Below are positions 42,931-52,338 of a stretch of 53,659 nt of DNA, piece by piece. Location: the NCBI GenBank assembly GCA_017428625.1, contig JAFRQM010000022.1, positions 1-53,659 on the forward strand, given 5' to 3'. Source of the DNA: Clostridia bacterium (GTDB lineage: Bacteria; Bacillota; Clostridia; Oscillospirales; Acutalibacteraceae). A program made the position numbers and the translations under genes. Numbering within the stretch: the stretch's first letter is position 1; every line of letters begins with the position of its first letter. Below the pieces are notes generated by a model. The model had not been told where the DNA came from. It saw nothing but the letters and a program-made list of their open reading frames with translations, and did no database searches.

Positions 42931-44355
42931 ATGAAACTCAGAACAATTCTCGAAGGGCTTGTGTGCGGCGGCTACACAAGCGATGAAGAAATCAACTTTA
43001 TAACCGACGATTCAAGAAAGGTTAAACCCGGTTGCCTTTTTGTGTGTATAAAAGGCGCTAAATTCGACGGTCATTCGGCGGCTCTTGAAGCGCTCGGCAA
43101 AGGGGCTGCTGCAGTTGTTGTTGAACGCGACCTCGGCATTGAAAAGCAGATTCTTTTTGAAAACACAAGAAGCGCCTATTCTCTTCTCTGCTCCGCCTTT
43201 TTCGGCAACCCCGCCGAAAAACTCGATGTGGTGGGCGTTACGGGCACAAACGGCAAAACCACTACCTGCTTTGTTCTCAAAGAGATTTTTGACCTCGCGG
43301 GTTACAAAACCGGTCTGCTCGGCACGGTTAAAAATATGGTAGGCGGCAGGGAATATCCCGCCGCGCTGACTACTCCCGACCCTTATGAACTTTTCTCGCT
43401 GCTTGATGAAATGGTGCAGGAGGGGTGCGAATACTGTTTTATGGAGGTTTCGTCACAGGCGCTTGACCAGAGGCGTGTTGACGCGATTCATTTCAGAGCC
43501 GCCGTGTTCACCAACCTTACGCAGGATCACCTTGATTATCACGGCTCGTTTGAAAACTACAAAGCGGCAAAAAAGAGCCTTTTCTCAAAAACGGATATAG
43601 CCATAGTCAACTACGACGACCCGGAATGCGATTATATTCTCGAAGGGCTTGACTGCCGCAGAATAACATATTCCGCGCTCAAAGACGAATCCAGTTATTC
43701 GGCTAAAAACATCCGCCTCAAAAGCGACTGCGTCGAATATGAACTTGTGGGTGACGGCATAATCGGCAGGGTTCATTTCGGCATTCCCGGCAGATTTTCG
43801 GCATACAACTCAATGGCGGCGGCGGTTTGCGCGAAAGAACTCGGCGTTGATTTCGGCAAAGTGCTTGACAGCATAGCGCAGTGCAAAGGCGTCAAGGGCA
43901 GAATGGAAGTTGTTCCCACAGGCACGGATTATACCGTGATTATTGACTATGCTCACACTCCCGACGGGCTTAAAAATGTTCTCACCTCCCTTCGCGAAAC
44001 GGTGCAGGGCAGAATAATCTGCCTGTTCGGCTGCGGAGGAGACCGTGACAGAACAAAACGCCCGCTTATGGGCGCCATAGTTGCCGAATACGCCGACATT
44101 CCCGTTGTCACATCAGACAACCCCAGAACCGAAAACCCCGACCTGATAATCGAAGACATCCTCGAAGGTATGGGTCAGGGCAGAAAGTATGTTGAGGCAA
44201 ACAGAAAAAAAGCCACGGCACTCGCGCTCTCAAAGGCTAAGGCGGGCGATGTGGTTGTTCTCGCGGGCAAAGGCCACGAGGATTATCAGATATTAGGCAC
44301 GGAAAAAATCCATTATGATGAAAGAGAAATTGTCAGAGAGATATTGAAAATATGA
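42931..44355 (+). CDS. murE: UDP-MurNAc-tripeptide synthetase
   Basis: 474 residues from the ATG at 42931 (ACGGAGGCATTTT upstream); the longer frame overlaps the PBP gene and is not used. ATP loop VTGTNGKTTT (103-112). The carbamylated-Lys and central Mur ligase motifs follow. The DNPR motif at 396-399 (SDNPRTENP) is the determinant for adding meso-diaminopimelate rather than lysine, so mDAP peptidoglycan is inferred. GKGHEDYQ is near the end. Confidence 0.96.
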   Translation: MKLRTILEGLVCGGYTSDEEINFITDDSRKVKPGCLFVCIKGAKFDGHSAALEALGKGAAAVVVERDLGIEKQILFENTRSAYSLLCSAFFGNPAEKLDVVGVTGTNGKTTTCFVLKEIFDLAGYKTGLLGTVKNMVGGREYPAALTTPDPYELFSLLDEMVQEGCEYCFMEVSSQALDQRRVDAIHFRAAVFTNLTQDHLDYHGSFENYKAAKKSLFSKTDIAIVNYDDPECDYILEGLDCRRITYSALKDESSYSAKNIRLKSDCVEYELVGDGIIGRVHFGIPGRFSAYNSMAAAVCAKELGVDFGKVLDSIAQCKGVKGRMEVVPTGTDYTVIIDYAHTPDGLKNVLTSLRETVQGRIICLFGCGGDRDRTKRPLMGAIVAEYADIPVVTSDNPRTENPDLIIEDILEGMGQGRKYVEANRKKATALALSKAKAGDVVVLAGKGHEDYQILGTEKIHYDEREIVREILKI

Positions 44356-44390
44356 TTTTTCAATAATTATTATATTAATAGGGTGTTGGT

Positions 44391-45755
44391 ATGGAAAAGA
44401 TGACTGTCAGAGAGGCTGCCGTCGCAATAGGGTCGGCGCCGCAGATTGACGGAATTATTACGGAGGTTTGCACCGATACAAGACAAATATGTGCGGGCTG
44501 CCTTTTTATAGCTATAAAAGGTGAAAATTTCGACGGGCACGATTTTGCCGCGACCGCTCTTGAAAAAGGGGCGGTGGCCGTGGTTGTGGAGAAAAACTGC
44601 GGGCTCGGCAAACAGCAGTTAATCGTTAAAAGCACCCGTCAGGCTCTGCTTGATTTAGCGGGCTATTACAGAAGAAAATTTCATATTCCGGTTGTCGGCA
44701 TCACCGGCAGCGTCGGCAAAACAACCACAAAAGATATGACGCATTTCGTTTTGTCAAGCAGGTTCAAGACGCTTAAAAACGAAGGCAACCTCAATAATGA
44801 GATAGGTGTTCCGCTCACTCTTTTCAGGCTTGACAGCACCTATGAAGCGGCTGTAATCGAAATGGGTATGAGCAATTTCGGCGAAATTTCGCGCATAACG
44901 GCGGCTGTAAAGCCCTCCATTGCAATAATTACCAACATCGGCGTGTCTCATATTGAAAATTTAGGCTCGCGTGAAAATATTCTCAGAGCGAAACTTGAAA
45001 TAATCGAGAGTATGAAGCCCAACGCCAACCTTATTCTCAACGGCGACGACGACCTGCTCTCGGCATATCAAGATATGACGCATCCGCTTATCTATTTCGG
45101 CATTGACAGCCCCGTCTGCAACACAAAGGCGCTTGACATTGAACTCGGCAGCGATGAAACAAGCTTCACCGTTGAGTTCGCGGGCGGCACGCAGAGGGTG
45201 ACTCTTCCGCTTTCGGGCAAGCACAGCATATATGACGCTCTTGCCGCCATAAGCGCGGGCATTGTGCTCGGCATTGAGGCGACAGACGCGGCGAAGGCTC
45301 TTCTTGATTATGTGCCTTCGGGTATGCGTCAGCGCATAGTGCGTAAAGGCGGCGTTACGGTTATTGAGGACTGCTACAACGCCAGCCCCGACTCGCAGAG
45401 AGCGGCTCTCGAAGTTCTCAGAGGTATTGAGGCGCAGAGAAGAATAGCGGTTCTCGGCGATATGAAGGAACTCGGCGGTTTAAGCGAGCAGGCGCACCGT
45501 GAGGTGGGCGTTGCCGCGTCAAACAGCGATGTGGATGTTCTCGTCTGCTGCGGCTCGGAATCGCAGTATATAGCCGACGAAGGCAGAAAAGGCGGAATAA
45601 GTGAAGTCCGGCACTTCACAGATAAAAACGATGCCTGCGAATATCTCAGAAATACGGTCAGGACGGGCGACGCACTTCTCTTCAAGGCGAGCCGCGCTAT
45701 GAAACTGGAAGAAATAATACAGAATCTTTATGACTATCTTGAGAGGATGAGTTGA
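44391..45755 (+). CDS. murF: UDP-MurNAc-tripeptide--D-Ala-D-Ala ligase
   Basis: 454 residues. N-terminal uridine-binding domain (DTRQICAGCLFIAIKGENFDGHDF), ATP loop GITGSVGKTTTKD (about 103-115), NEIGVPLTLF, EMGMSNFGEI, and the C-terminal IEDCYNASPDS and LGDMKELG motifs. It completes the pentapeptide precursor. The ribosome site is weak (GGGTGTTGGT); a 35-nt AT-rich gap separates it from murE. Confidence 0.96.
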   Translation: MEKMTVREAAVAIGSAPQIDGIITEVCTDTRQICAGCLFIAIKGENFDGHDFAATALEKGAVAVVVEKNCGLGKQQLIVKSTRQALLDLAGYYRRKFHIPVVGITGSVGKTTTKDMTHFVLSSRFKTLKNEGNLNNEIGVPLTLFRLDSTYEAAVIEMGMSNFGEISRITAAVKPSIAIITNIGVSHIENLGSRENILRAKLEIIESMKPNANLILNGDDDLLSAYQDMTHPLIYFGIDSPVCNTKALDIELGSDETSFTVEFAGGTQRVTLPLSGKHSIYDALAAISAGIVLGIEATDAAKALLDYVPSGMRQRIVRKGGVTVIEDCYNASPDSQRAALEVLRGIEAQRRIAVLGDMKELGGLSEQAHREVGVAASNSDVDVLVCCGSESQYIADEGRKGGISEVRHFTDKNDACEYLRNTVRTGDALLFKASRAMKLEEIIQNLYDYLERMS

Positions 45756-45756
45756 A

Positions 45757-46800
45757 TTGAACACAGTATTGGCTGTAATAACCGCTGCGCTTCTCGGAGC
45801 GGCAGTAACGGCGGTGCTCGGTTTTGCGGTAATTCCGTGGCTTCACAAACTTAAATTCGGTCAGACCATTCTTACCGAAGACGGTCCCGTCTGGCATAAA
45901 AAGAAACAGGGAACTCCGACAATGGGCGGCATAATGTTTATTGCCGGCACCGTGCTCGCGGTTATAATCACCCTTGCCACCGACAAAATTCTCGGCGGTT
46001 CGATTATCGGCGCGGGCGGTCAATTCATAACATCCGAACTCAAATCAAAATTCTGGGCAGGGCTTATTATGGCGCTGTCTTTCGGCTTCATCGGCTTTGT
46101 CGATGACTATATCAAAGTTGTCAAAAAACGCAATCTGGGCCTTACAATAAAGCAGAAAACAGCCGCGCAGATGCTTGTGTGCATAGCCTATCTTGTCAGC
46201 ATATGGCTTGGCAGAAGCCATGACACCGCTATGTTTATCCCCTTTGCGGGCAGCATTGATTTCGGCTTTCTGTGGTGGGTTTTCGGCATAATCATTATGT
46301 ATGGCGCAATTAACGCCGTCAACTTCACCGACGGCATAGACGGGCTTTGCACAAGCGTCACGCTCACCTTCACAATAGCGATGGCGGCAATAGCGGCGCT
46401 CCGCGGTCTGTTCGGCTTCACAATGCTTTCGGCGGCTCTGGGCGGCGCTTGCGTAGGCTTCCTTGTCTGGAATCACAACCCAGCCAAAGTCTTTATGGGC
46501 GACACGGGCTCGCTGTTTCTCGGCGGTATGGTAATCGCTCTCGCCTACGCCATTGATTGCCCGGTAATCCTTATCCTCACGGGTCTTATCTATGTAATTG
46601 AAGGCGCGTCGGATGTAATACAGATAGGTTACTTCAAAATCACTCACGGCAAACGAATATTCAAAATGGCTCCCATCCACCATCACTTTGAGATGAGCGG
46701 CTGGAGCGAGAAAAAAATCGTCGCCGTGTTCTCAATAATCAACGCGCTCGGCGGAGCGCTCGCGTTTGTTCTTATGAAATCCGGCGGTTTTGCCGGCTGA
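45757..46800 (+). CDS. mraY: Phospho-N-acetylmuramoyl-pentapeptide transferase
   Basis: 347 residues, about ten membrane helices. Starts with TTG at 45757, supported by GAGAGG upstream and by the 1-nt gap after murF; no ATG fits. Motifs: GTPTMGGIMF, FVDDYIKVVKKRNLGL (Mg-binding Asp pair), NFTDGIDGL, FMGDTGSLFLGG and the cytoplasmic APIHHHFE. It transfers the precursor to undecaprenyl phosphate, making lipid I. Confidence 0.97.
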   Translation: MNTVLAVITAALLGAAVTAVLGFAVIPWLHKLKFGQTILTEDGPVWHKKKQGTPTMGGIMFIAGTVLAVIITLATDKILGGSIIGAGGQFITSELKSKFWAGLIMALSFGFIGFVDDYIKVVKKRNLGLTIKQKTAAQMLVCIAYLVSIWLGRSHDTAMFIPFAGSIDFGFLWWVFGIIIMYGAINAVNFTDGIDGLCTSVTLTFTIAMAAIAALRGLFGFTMLSAALGGACVGFLVWNHNPAKVFMGDTGSLFLGGMVIALAYAIDCPVILILTGLIYVIEGASDVIQIGYFKITHGKRIFKMAPIHHHFEMSGWSEKKIVAVFSIINALGGALAFVLMKSGGFAG

Positions 46801-46830
46801 AATCTTTAAGCGAAAGGGAGGTGAACTCCG

Positions 46831-48066
46831 TTGAAGGCAAGTGAAATAAGAGATAACCGTTTCAGAATATTCCGCTGGCGCGGCAGTCTTAAATACTACT
46901 TCGCGACGGGCGGGTTTGACGGAGTTTTTCTTGCTCTGCTTATGATTATTCTCACCGTCGGCATCGTTATGATGTTCTCGGCGAGTTATGTTTATTCATG
47001 GTATGAAAGGGGCGACCCTTACCACTACTTCAAAAGGCAGTTGCTTTACACGGCGGTAAGCCTTGTTGTTATGTTTATAATTTCGCACATACGCTATGAT
47101 GTTTTTGAAGACGCCGCTTTTCTCGCCCTTGTTTTTGCGGGTCTTCTGCTTATATATGTTCTTATAAACCCGAAAATAATACCCGGCAAAGAGGATTTCA
47201 AACGCTGGATTGAAGTTCCGCTTTTCGGCACCTTTCAACCGTCTGAATTTGCTAAAATCGCGCTGATAATGTATTGCGCCTGGAGTATGGATAAAAGGCG
47301 CAGACTGGTTGAGGCAAACTGGTGGGCAACCCTGCCGCACCTCGGTGTAATAGCCGTAACAGCAGGGCTTGTTTATGCCGAAAATCACTTGTCCGGCACA
47401 ATTCTTATTCTAGCCATAGGCGTCATTATGATATTCCTCGGCGGCTCAAAAATGCAGATTTTCGCTCTGGGCTTCGCGGGAATTGTCGTGTTCGGCGTAA
47501 TTGCCGTGGCGTCGGGTTACTTAAAAGATTATATGGGCGAGCGCATTGAAGTCTGGCAGAAACTTCTTCACAATGAGGAACTCACCGCGTCTGAGACGCA
47601 GGGCGAGGGCTGGCAGATTCTGCAGTCGCTCTATGCTATAGGCTCGGGCGGCCTTTTCGGCATGGGCTTCGGCAAATCCAACCAGAAGCACCTTTATCTT
47701 CCCGAACCGCAGAACGATTTTATTTATGCCATAGTATGCGAAGAACTCGGCTTTATAAGGGCTCTGATTATTATGATTCTGTTCCTGCTTCTTGTCATAA
47801 GAGGCATACACATAGCACTTAAATGCAGAAGCCGTTTTGCCTCTCTGCTCACGCTCGGCATAAGTTTTCAGATAGGTCTCGAGGCGGGGCTGAATATGGC
47901 TGTTGTTACGGGCACCGTTCCCAACACCGGCATAAGCCTGCCGTTCTTCAGTTACGGGGGCAGCGCCATGCTTATGCTTCTGGCTGAAATGGGTATGATA
48001 CTTTCGGTCTCAAGGGGCATTGAGAAAAAACCCGCAAAGGAGATAATAATCAATGAGCAGTCTTGA
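46831..48066 (+). CDS. ftsW: Septal peptidoglycan polymerase FtsW (SEDS family)
   Basis: 411 residues, about ten membrane helices. TTG start with a strong AAAGGGAGGTGA site. SEDS features: MMFSASYVYS in the first helix region, FQPSEFAKIALIMYCAWSM, GSGGLFGMGFGKSNQKHLYLPEPQNDFIYAIVCEELGF and the C-terminal GTVPNTGISLPFFSYGGSAML. It polymerises lipid II with the PBP partner. In many Firmicutes murD would lie just upstream; it is absent. It overlaps murG by 14 nt. Confidence 0.94.
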   Translation: MKASEIRDNRFRIFRWRGSLKYYFATGGFDGVFLALLMIILTVGIVMMFSASYVYSWYERGDPYHYFKRQLLYTAVSLVVMFIISHIRYDVFEDAAFLALVFAGLLLIYVLINPKIIPGKEDFKRWIEVPLFGTFQPSEFAKIALIMYCAWSMDKRRRLVEANWWATLPHLGVIAVTAGLVYAENHLSGTILILAIGVIMIFLGGSKMQIFALGFAGIVVFGVIAVASGYLKDYMGERIEVWQKLLHNEELTASETQGEGWQILQSLYAIGSGGLFGMGFGKSNQKHLYLPEPQNDFIYAIVCEELGFIRALIIMILFLLLVIRGIHIALKCRSRFASLLTLGISFQIGLEAGLNMAVVTGTVPNTGISLPFFSYGGSAMLMLLAEMGMILSVSRGIEKKPAKEIIINEQS

Positions 48067-49183
48067 CGGCAAAAGAATACTTATTGCCGCGGGCGGAACA
48101 GGCGGGCATATCAACCCCGCTCTTGCCGTGGCAGGCTATATCAGAGACAACTGCGAGGGCGCGCAGATAGTTTTCGTCGGCACAAAAAAGAAGATGGAAG
48201 CAACCCTTGTGCCTCAGGCGGGCTTTGAACTGCGCAACATCACAATCAGCGGTTTCCGCAGAAGTTTCACTCCCGCGGCTGTCTTTCACAATATCAGAAC
48301 AGTTATTTACCTTCTCCGTTCAACGGGGCAGGCAAAAAAGATTATAAAAGATTTCAAGCCGGATTTGGTTGTCGGCTTCGGCGGCTATGTCAGCGGCCCC
48401 GTTCTTCGCGTGGCTGCAAAACTCGGAGTGCCTACGGCGATTCATGAACAGAACGCCTTTCCCGGCGTTACAAACAAGGCGCTCGCAAAGGTTGTTGACA
48501 GAGTTATGCTCACCGCCGGCGACGCCGAAAAATATCTTGAACCGAAAAATTCTCCCGTTGTTACCGGTTTGCCGATAAGGGGCGATTTGCTTAAAACCTC
48601 GCGTGAAGAGAGCAGAAAAGCGCTCGGTCTGGATGAAAGACCGCTTGTGCTTTCAATGGGCGGCAGTCTCGGAGCAAGACCCGTAAATGAAGCCGTTTAC
48701 GGTATGATTAAAGAAAAATACAAGGCGGCTGACTGTTACTTTATGCACGCTACTGGCAAAGGCGGCACGGGCTTTGCCGAAAAACTGAAGGCTGACGGCG
48801 TCAATCTTGAAAACAAAAGGCACATAACCGTAACGGAATATATCGACATCCCGAAGTGCCTGCCCGCCGCAGATCTCGTTATCTGCCGTGCCGGCGCCAG
48901 TTCTTTAAGCGAAATTCAGGCGCTCGGCAAGCCTTCAATACTTATCCCTTCCCCATATGTTGCCGAAAACCACCAGTATCACAACGCTATGGCACTCGTC
49001 AACAGGGGGGCGGCGGTAATTATCGAAGAAAAAAATCTTACCCCCGAGTCACTCATAAAAGCGGTCGAAGAAATGCTCTCGGACCGTGAAAAACTTGAAG
49101 AAACAGGCAATAACGCGAAAGCTATGGCGGTAACAGACGCGTCAGAGCGTATTTACGCCGCCCTTTGCGAAACCGTAAAATAA
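48053..49183 (+). CDS. murG: UDP-GlcNAc transferase, lipid II synthesis
   Basis: 376 residues. GT-B glycosyltransferase that adds GlcNAc to lipid I on the inner membrane face. N-terminal ILIAAGGTGGHINPALAVAGY (9-29) is the lipid I/loop signature; VGFGGYVSGPVLRVAAKLGVPTAIHEQNAFPGVTN is characteristic; the UDP-GlcNAc site includes MGGSLGARPVNEAV and RAGASSLSEI. It follows ftsW as usual. Confidence 0.96.
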   Translation: MSSLDGKRILIAAGGTGGHINPALAVAGYIRDNCEGAQIVFVGTKKKMEATLVPQAGFELRNITISGFRRSFTPAAVFHNIRTVIYLLRSTGQAKKIIKDFKPDLVVGFGGYVSGPVLRVAAKLGVPTAIHEQNAFPGVTNKALAKVVDRVMLTAGDAEKYLEPKNSPVVTGLPIRGDLLKTSREESRKALGLDERPLVLSMGGSLGARPVNEAVYGMIKEKYKAADCYFMHATGKGGTGFAEKLKADGVNLENKRHITVTEYIDIPKCLPAADLVICRAGASSLSEIQALGKPSILIPSPYVAENHQYHNAMALVNRGAAVIIEEKNLTPESLIKAVEEMLSDREKLEETGNNAKAMAVTDASERIYAALCETVK

Positions 49184-49202
49184 TCATACAGGTAACCGCT
49201 TA

Positions 49203-50204
49203 ATGCAATACGACGAAAACGGCCGCACGGTTCAGACCGAGAAAGAACGGCAGGCGAGAAGAAAAAGAAACAGACGCAGAAAAAGAATCCGCAAGCTTAT
49301 TGTTGCTGCCGGGTTCTTGCTTGTCATTGCTCTCATAGCAGCTCCTCTTGTTGTTTTCGGCTTGTTCAAAGTCAAAACAATCCATCTGCGCGGGCATATG
49401 CCTTACACAAACGCCGAACTTTACGACGCCTGCCCGATTAAAGTCGGTGACAACCTGATTTTTGCCGATTTTGAAAAAGCGGCGCAGGTTATGGAATCAA
49501 AACTGCCATATCTCACAGACACCGTAATAACACGCGAACTGCCCGACACAATCACAATAACGGGCGAGACGGCAACCGAAAAGGTGGCGCTCGAACTGCC
49601 GGGTGACAGAACCTACCTTCTTCTTGACGCGAATCTGAGAATAATGAAAACCTTCGGCTATATTCCGGAAACGGCGGTTGTTTTCAAAACGCCGGAACCC
49701 AAAAGCAGAGAGAAAGGCGAAATTCTCTCCTTTGTTCCCGACAAGGATGACGCGGGCATTGACAGGCACGAAAAACTCATCGACAGCATTCTTGAAATAA
49801 TCGCCGAACTTGAAGATGAAAAAATATTTGACAAAATCGATTATGTTGACCTGACAGACCCCAACGATATACGCATAGTCTATGACGGCAGAATTATGAT
49901 GAAACTCGGTGACGCTTCCGATTTAGCCGGCAAAATAGAACTCGGCGCGCAGGTCATCGAACAGGAAAATAAAATCAGCACTATAGAAAAAGGCACAATG
50001 GATTTAAGCATAGCAAAAAAAGCCTATTTTGAGCCTGACTTTTTTGATGACGGAACAAAAGAGGAAACACCCGAACCTCAGACGGATGAAAACGGCGAAA
50101 TAATAACAGAGGAAGGTCAGCAAGACGGCGGTGAAGAAGAAAGCGAAGCAAATGAAGAAAACAGCCGCTCATATTACCAGACCTATGTTGAAGACGCCGA
50201 ATAG
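49203..50204 (+). CDS. divIB: FtsQ/DivIB cell division protein
   Basis: 333 residues. A very basic cytoplasmic stretch (RRKRNRRRKRIRKL), one transmembrane segment (about 37-58), an extracytoplasmic POTRA domain (FKVKTIHLRGHMPYTNAELYDAC onwards, about 58-125), a beta domain, and a disordered acidic C-terminus (about 285-333, Glu/Asp-rich). It belongs to the FtsQ/DivIB-FtsL-DivIC septal complex. The position between murG and ftsZ supports the call. Confidence 0.88.
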   Translation: MQYDENGRTVQTEKERQARRKRNRRRKRIRKLIVAAGFLLVIALIAAPLVVFGLFKVKTIHLRGHMPYTNAELYDACPIKVGDNLIFADFEKAAQVMESKLPYLTDTVITRELPDTITITGETATEKVALELPGDRTYLLLDANLRIMKTFGYIPETAVVFKTPEPKSREKGEILSFVPDKDDAGIDRHEKLIDSILEIIAELEDEKIFDKIDYVDLTDPNDIRIVYDGRIMMKLGDASDLAGKIELGAQVIEQENKISTIEKGTMDLSIAKKAYFEPDFFDDGTKEETPEPQTDENGEIITEEGQQDGGEEESEANEENSRSYYQTYVEDAE

Positions 50205-50372
50205 TTAAAAAAACGCATTTTAGGCAAAAAAACCACAAAATGTGCCGTTTTTAAGCGAATTATCATCAAATTATTTACAATTTGTTCTTGTATTTTTTAT
50301 AAGTGTATGATAATATTATTCTGTTATAAAATGCAAAAGTATATCCAAAAATAATTATGGAGGTCACAGAGT

Positions 50373-51608
50373 ATGGCATTCGAAATCGACAATGACTTTG
50401 AAAGCACGGTTCAGATAAAAGTCATAGGTGTAGGCGGCGGCGGCGGAAACGCGGTAAACCGTATGATAGCTTCCGGCATTCTCGGCGCTGAATTTATCGC
50501 CGTAAACACCGACAAGCAGGTTCTTGTTCATTCACAGGCAACTCACAAAATTCAGATAGGTGAAAAAACCACGCACGGTATGGGCGCGGGCGGCAAGCCC
50601 GAAATGGGCGCAAAAGCGGCGGAAGAAAGCCGCGATGTCATCGCCGACGCCCTCAAAGGCACCGATATGGTATTCATTACAGCAGGTATGGGCGGCGGAA
50701 CAGGCACAGGCGCTGCTCCGATTATCGCTCAGGTTGCCAAAGAAGAAGGCTGCCTTACCGTAGGCGTTGTTACAAAGCCATTTAAGTTTGAAGGTCCCAG
50801 AAGAGCAAAACTCGCTCAAGAGGGCGTTGACGCTCTCGCGGAGCATGTTGACAGCCTTATTGTTATTCCCAACGACAGGCTTCATTCCCGCGATGAGAAG
50901 AAAAAGACCATTGCCGAAGCATTCGCGGAGGCAGACGAAGTTCTGCTTCAGGGTGTTAAGAGTATTTCGGAACTTATCAAGGTTCCCGGCTTTATCAACC
51001 TCGACTTCGCCGATGTTTCAAGCGTAATGAAAGACGCAGGTCTCGCTCATATGGGCGTCGGCAGAGCAAAAGGCAAAGACAAGGCAGAGGTTGCCGCGCA
51101 GATGGCAGTCTCCAGCCCGCTGCTTGAAACAAGCATCAGTGGTGCGCGCGGTGTTATCATCAGCATTACCGCATCCTCCAATGTTGACCTTGAAGAGGTT
51201 GAACTTGCGGCTGAAATCATTACCAGAGAAGCGCATCCCGACGCCAACATCACATGGGGTATCGCGTTTGATCCCGACCTTGACGATGAAATGATTATCA
51301 CCGTTATTGCAACAGGCTTTGAAAAAGGCAACACAAACAGCGGCACGGGTGTTTTTGACAGTTTCAAAGCTGACGCTCCCGCTCCAGTAGATAAAGTTCC
51401 TTCAGAAGGTCCCGTTGCTCCCGCGGCTCCCGCAGCGTCGCCTGCCGCTTCAATTCCCAGTTTCGGCGCATCGGTGGCTATTCCCTCAATCAAGAACGAA
51501 AGCAAAGCGGAGCCTGTTGCCGAGGCTAAACCCGTAGCCGAATCAACACCGGCAGACGCCGCTCAGTTCTATGAGATGCTCGACGACATCATCAAGGGCA
51601 AGAAATAA
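50373..51608 (+). CDS. ftsZ: Cell division GTPase FtsZ
   Basis: 411 residues. Tubulin-like GTPase: [17 protein letters not shown] (about 12-28), the signature loop [12 protein letters not shown] (about 106-117), and [15 protein letters not shown] (T7 loop, with catalytic Asp). The linker (about 325-395) is Ala/Pro-rich. The C-terminus reads [16 protein letters not shown], without the usual IPxFLRxR-type conserved peptide that binds FtsA/SepF. Ribosome site TGGAGG. No ftsA lies upstream. Last gene of the dcw cluster, followed by a strong terminator. Confidence 0.97.
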   Translation: MAFEIDNDFESTVQIKVIGVGGGGGNAVNRMIASGILGAEFIAVNTDKQVLVHSQATHKIQIGEKTTHGMGAGGKPEMGAKAAEESRDVIADALKGTDMVFITAGMGGGTGTGAAPIIAQVAKEEGCLTVGVVTKPFKFEGPRRAKLAQEGVDALAEHVDSLIVIPNDRLHSRDEKKKTIAEAFAEADEVLLQGVKSISELIKVPGFINLDFADVSSVMKDAGLAHMGVGRAKGKDKAEVAAQMAVSSPLLETSISGARGVIISITASSNVDLEEVELAAEIITREAHPDANITWGIAFDPDLDDEMIITVIATGFEKGNTNSGTGVFDSFKADAPAPVDKVPSEGPVAPAAPAASPAASIPSFGASVAIPSIKNESKAEPVAEAKPVAESTPADAAQFYEMLDDIIKGKK

Positions 51609-51622
51609 TAATGAAGTTTCAC

Positions 51623-51655
51623 CGGCTCGCGGAGTTTTCCGTGAGCCGCTTTTTT
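51623..51655 (+). terminator. Terminator after ftsZ
   Basis: 11-bp stem CGGCTCGCGGA / TCCGTGAGCCG (one G-U pair), GTTT loop, then CTTTTTT. Confidence 0.88.
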
Positions 51656-52338
51656 AGGCATAAGGCATTAGGAGTTAGGGGTTAGGCGTCAGGCGTTAGG
51701 AAGTAAGGGCGGTTAGCAACCACCCGCTTCTTGCCTTCCCCTCGAGGGGAAGGGGGACCGCTTGCGGTGGATGAGGTGGTTCCATTCTATCTGCTCCCTG
51801 AATATCTGCCGTCCACTCCATATTTTTTACCTACTATTTCCTACTACCTACCGCCTAACTCGAGACGGAAGGGGTTGCCCGCCGACAATTTCCCGCAAAA
51901 TCACAATAACCCGTAAACTCTCCTTATCGCATATCTGCATTTCCTACACCGTTTCCCACAACCCCGTCTGAAATCCAACATCAAATATCTAACATCCAAA
52001 TAAGTAGGGCGGGGTGACAACACCCCGCCGCTTTTAATCAATTATTCGTTTTGGTCTCCCCTTATAGGGGAGCTGTCGCATTTATGCGACTGAAGGGTTT
52101 ACTCCTTCCGTCACCTTTGGTGCCACCTCCCTCAAGAGGGAGGCTAACCCTTTCGTCTTACTCGCTTCGCTCGCAAGCCACCTCCCATATGTTGGGAGAC
52201 AACAACGAGTAATGATAATCTGAACGAGTGAAAAACTAACTGTCTATCCTGAGCGCAGCGAAGGATCTCGTGTGCTTTGCTGTATTTTATTGAGATTCTT
52301 CGGCGCAAAGCGCCTTGGAATGACAGAAGTGGGTTGGT
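51656..52338. repeat. Repeat-rich gene-free region
   Basis: No gene seen. It contains a TTAGG-type degenerate tandem (51656-51705), C/G-rich palindromic segments with CCCCTCGAGGGGA (51738) and CTCCCCTTATAGGGGAG (52056), an AACATC tandem (51969-52005), and a long imperfect inverted repeat (52242-52325) whose arms hold CCTGAGCGCAGCGAAGGATC and GATTCTTCGG...TTGGAATGACA. The last element is a dispersed sequence seen in many gut bacteria. Confidence 0.7.

Noticed and set aside
51656..51705. Telomere-like TTAGG repeats
   Set aside because: Short and degenerate, located after the ftsZ terminator on a bacterial chromosome. It fits slippage-derived intergenic repeats.
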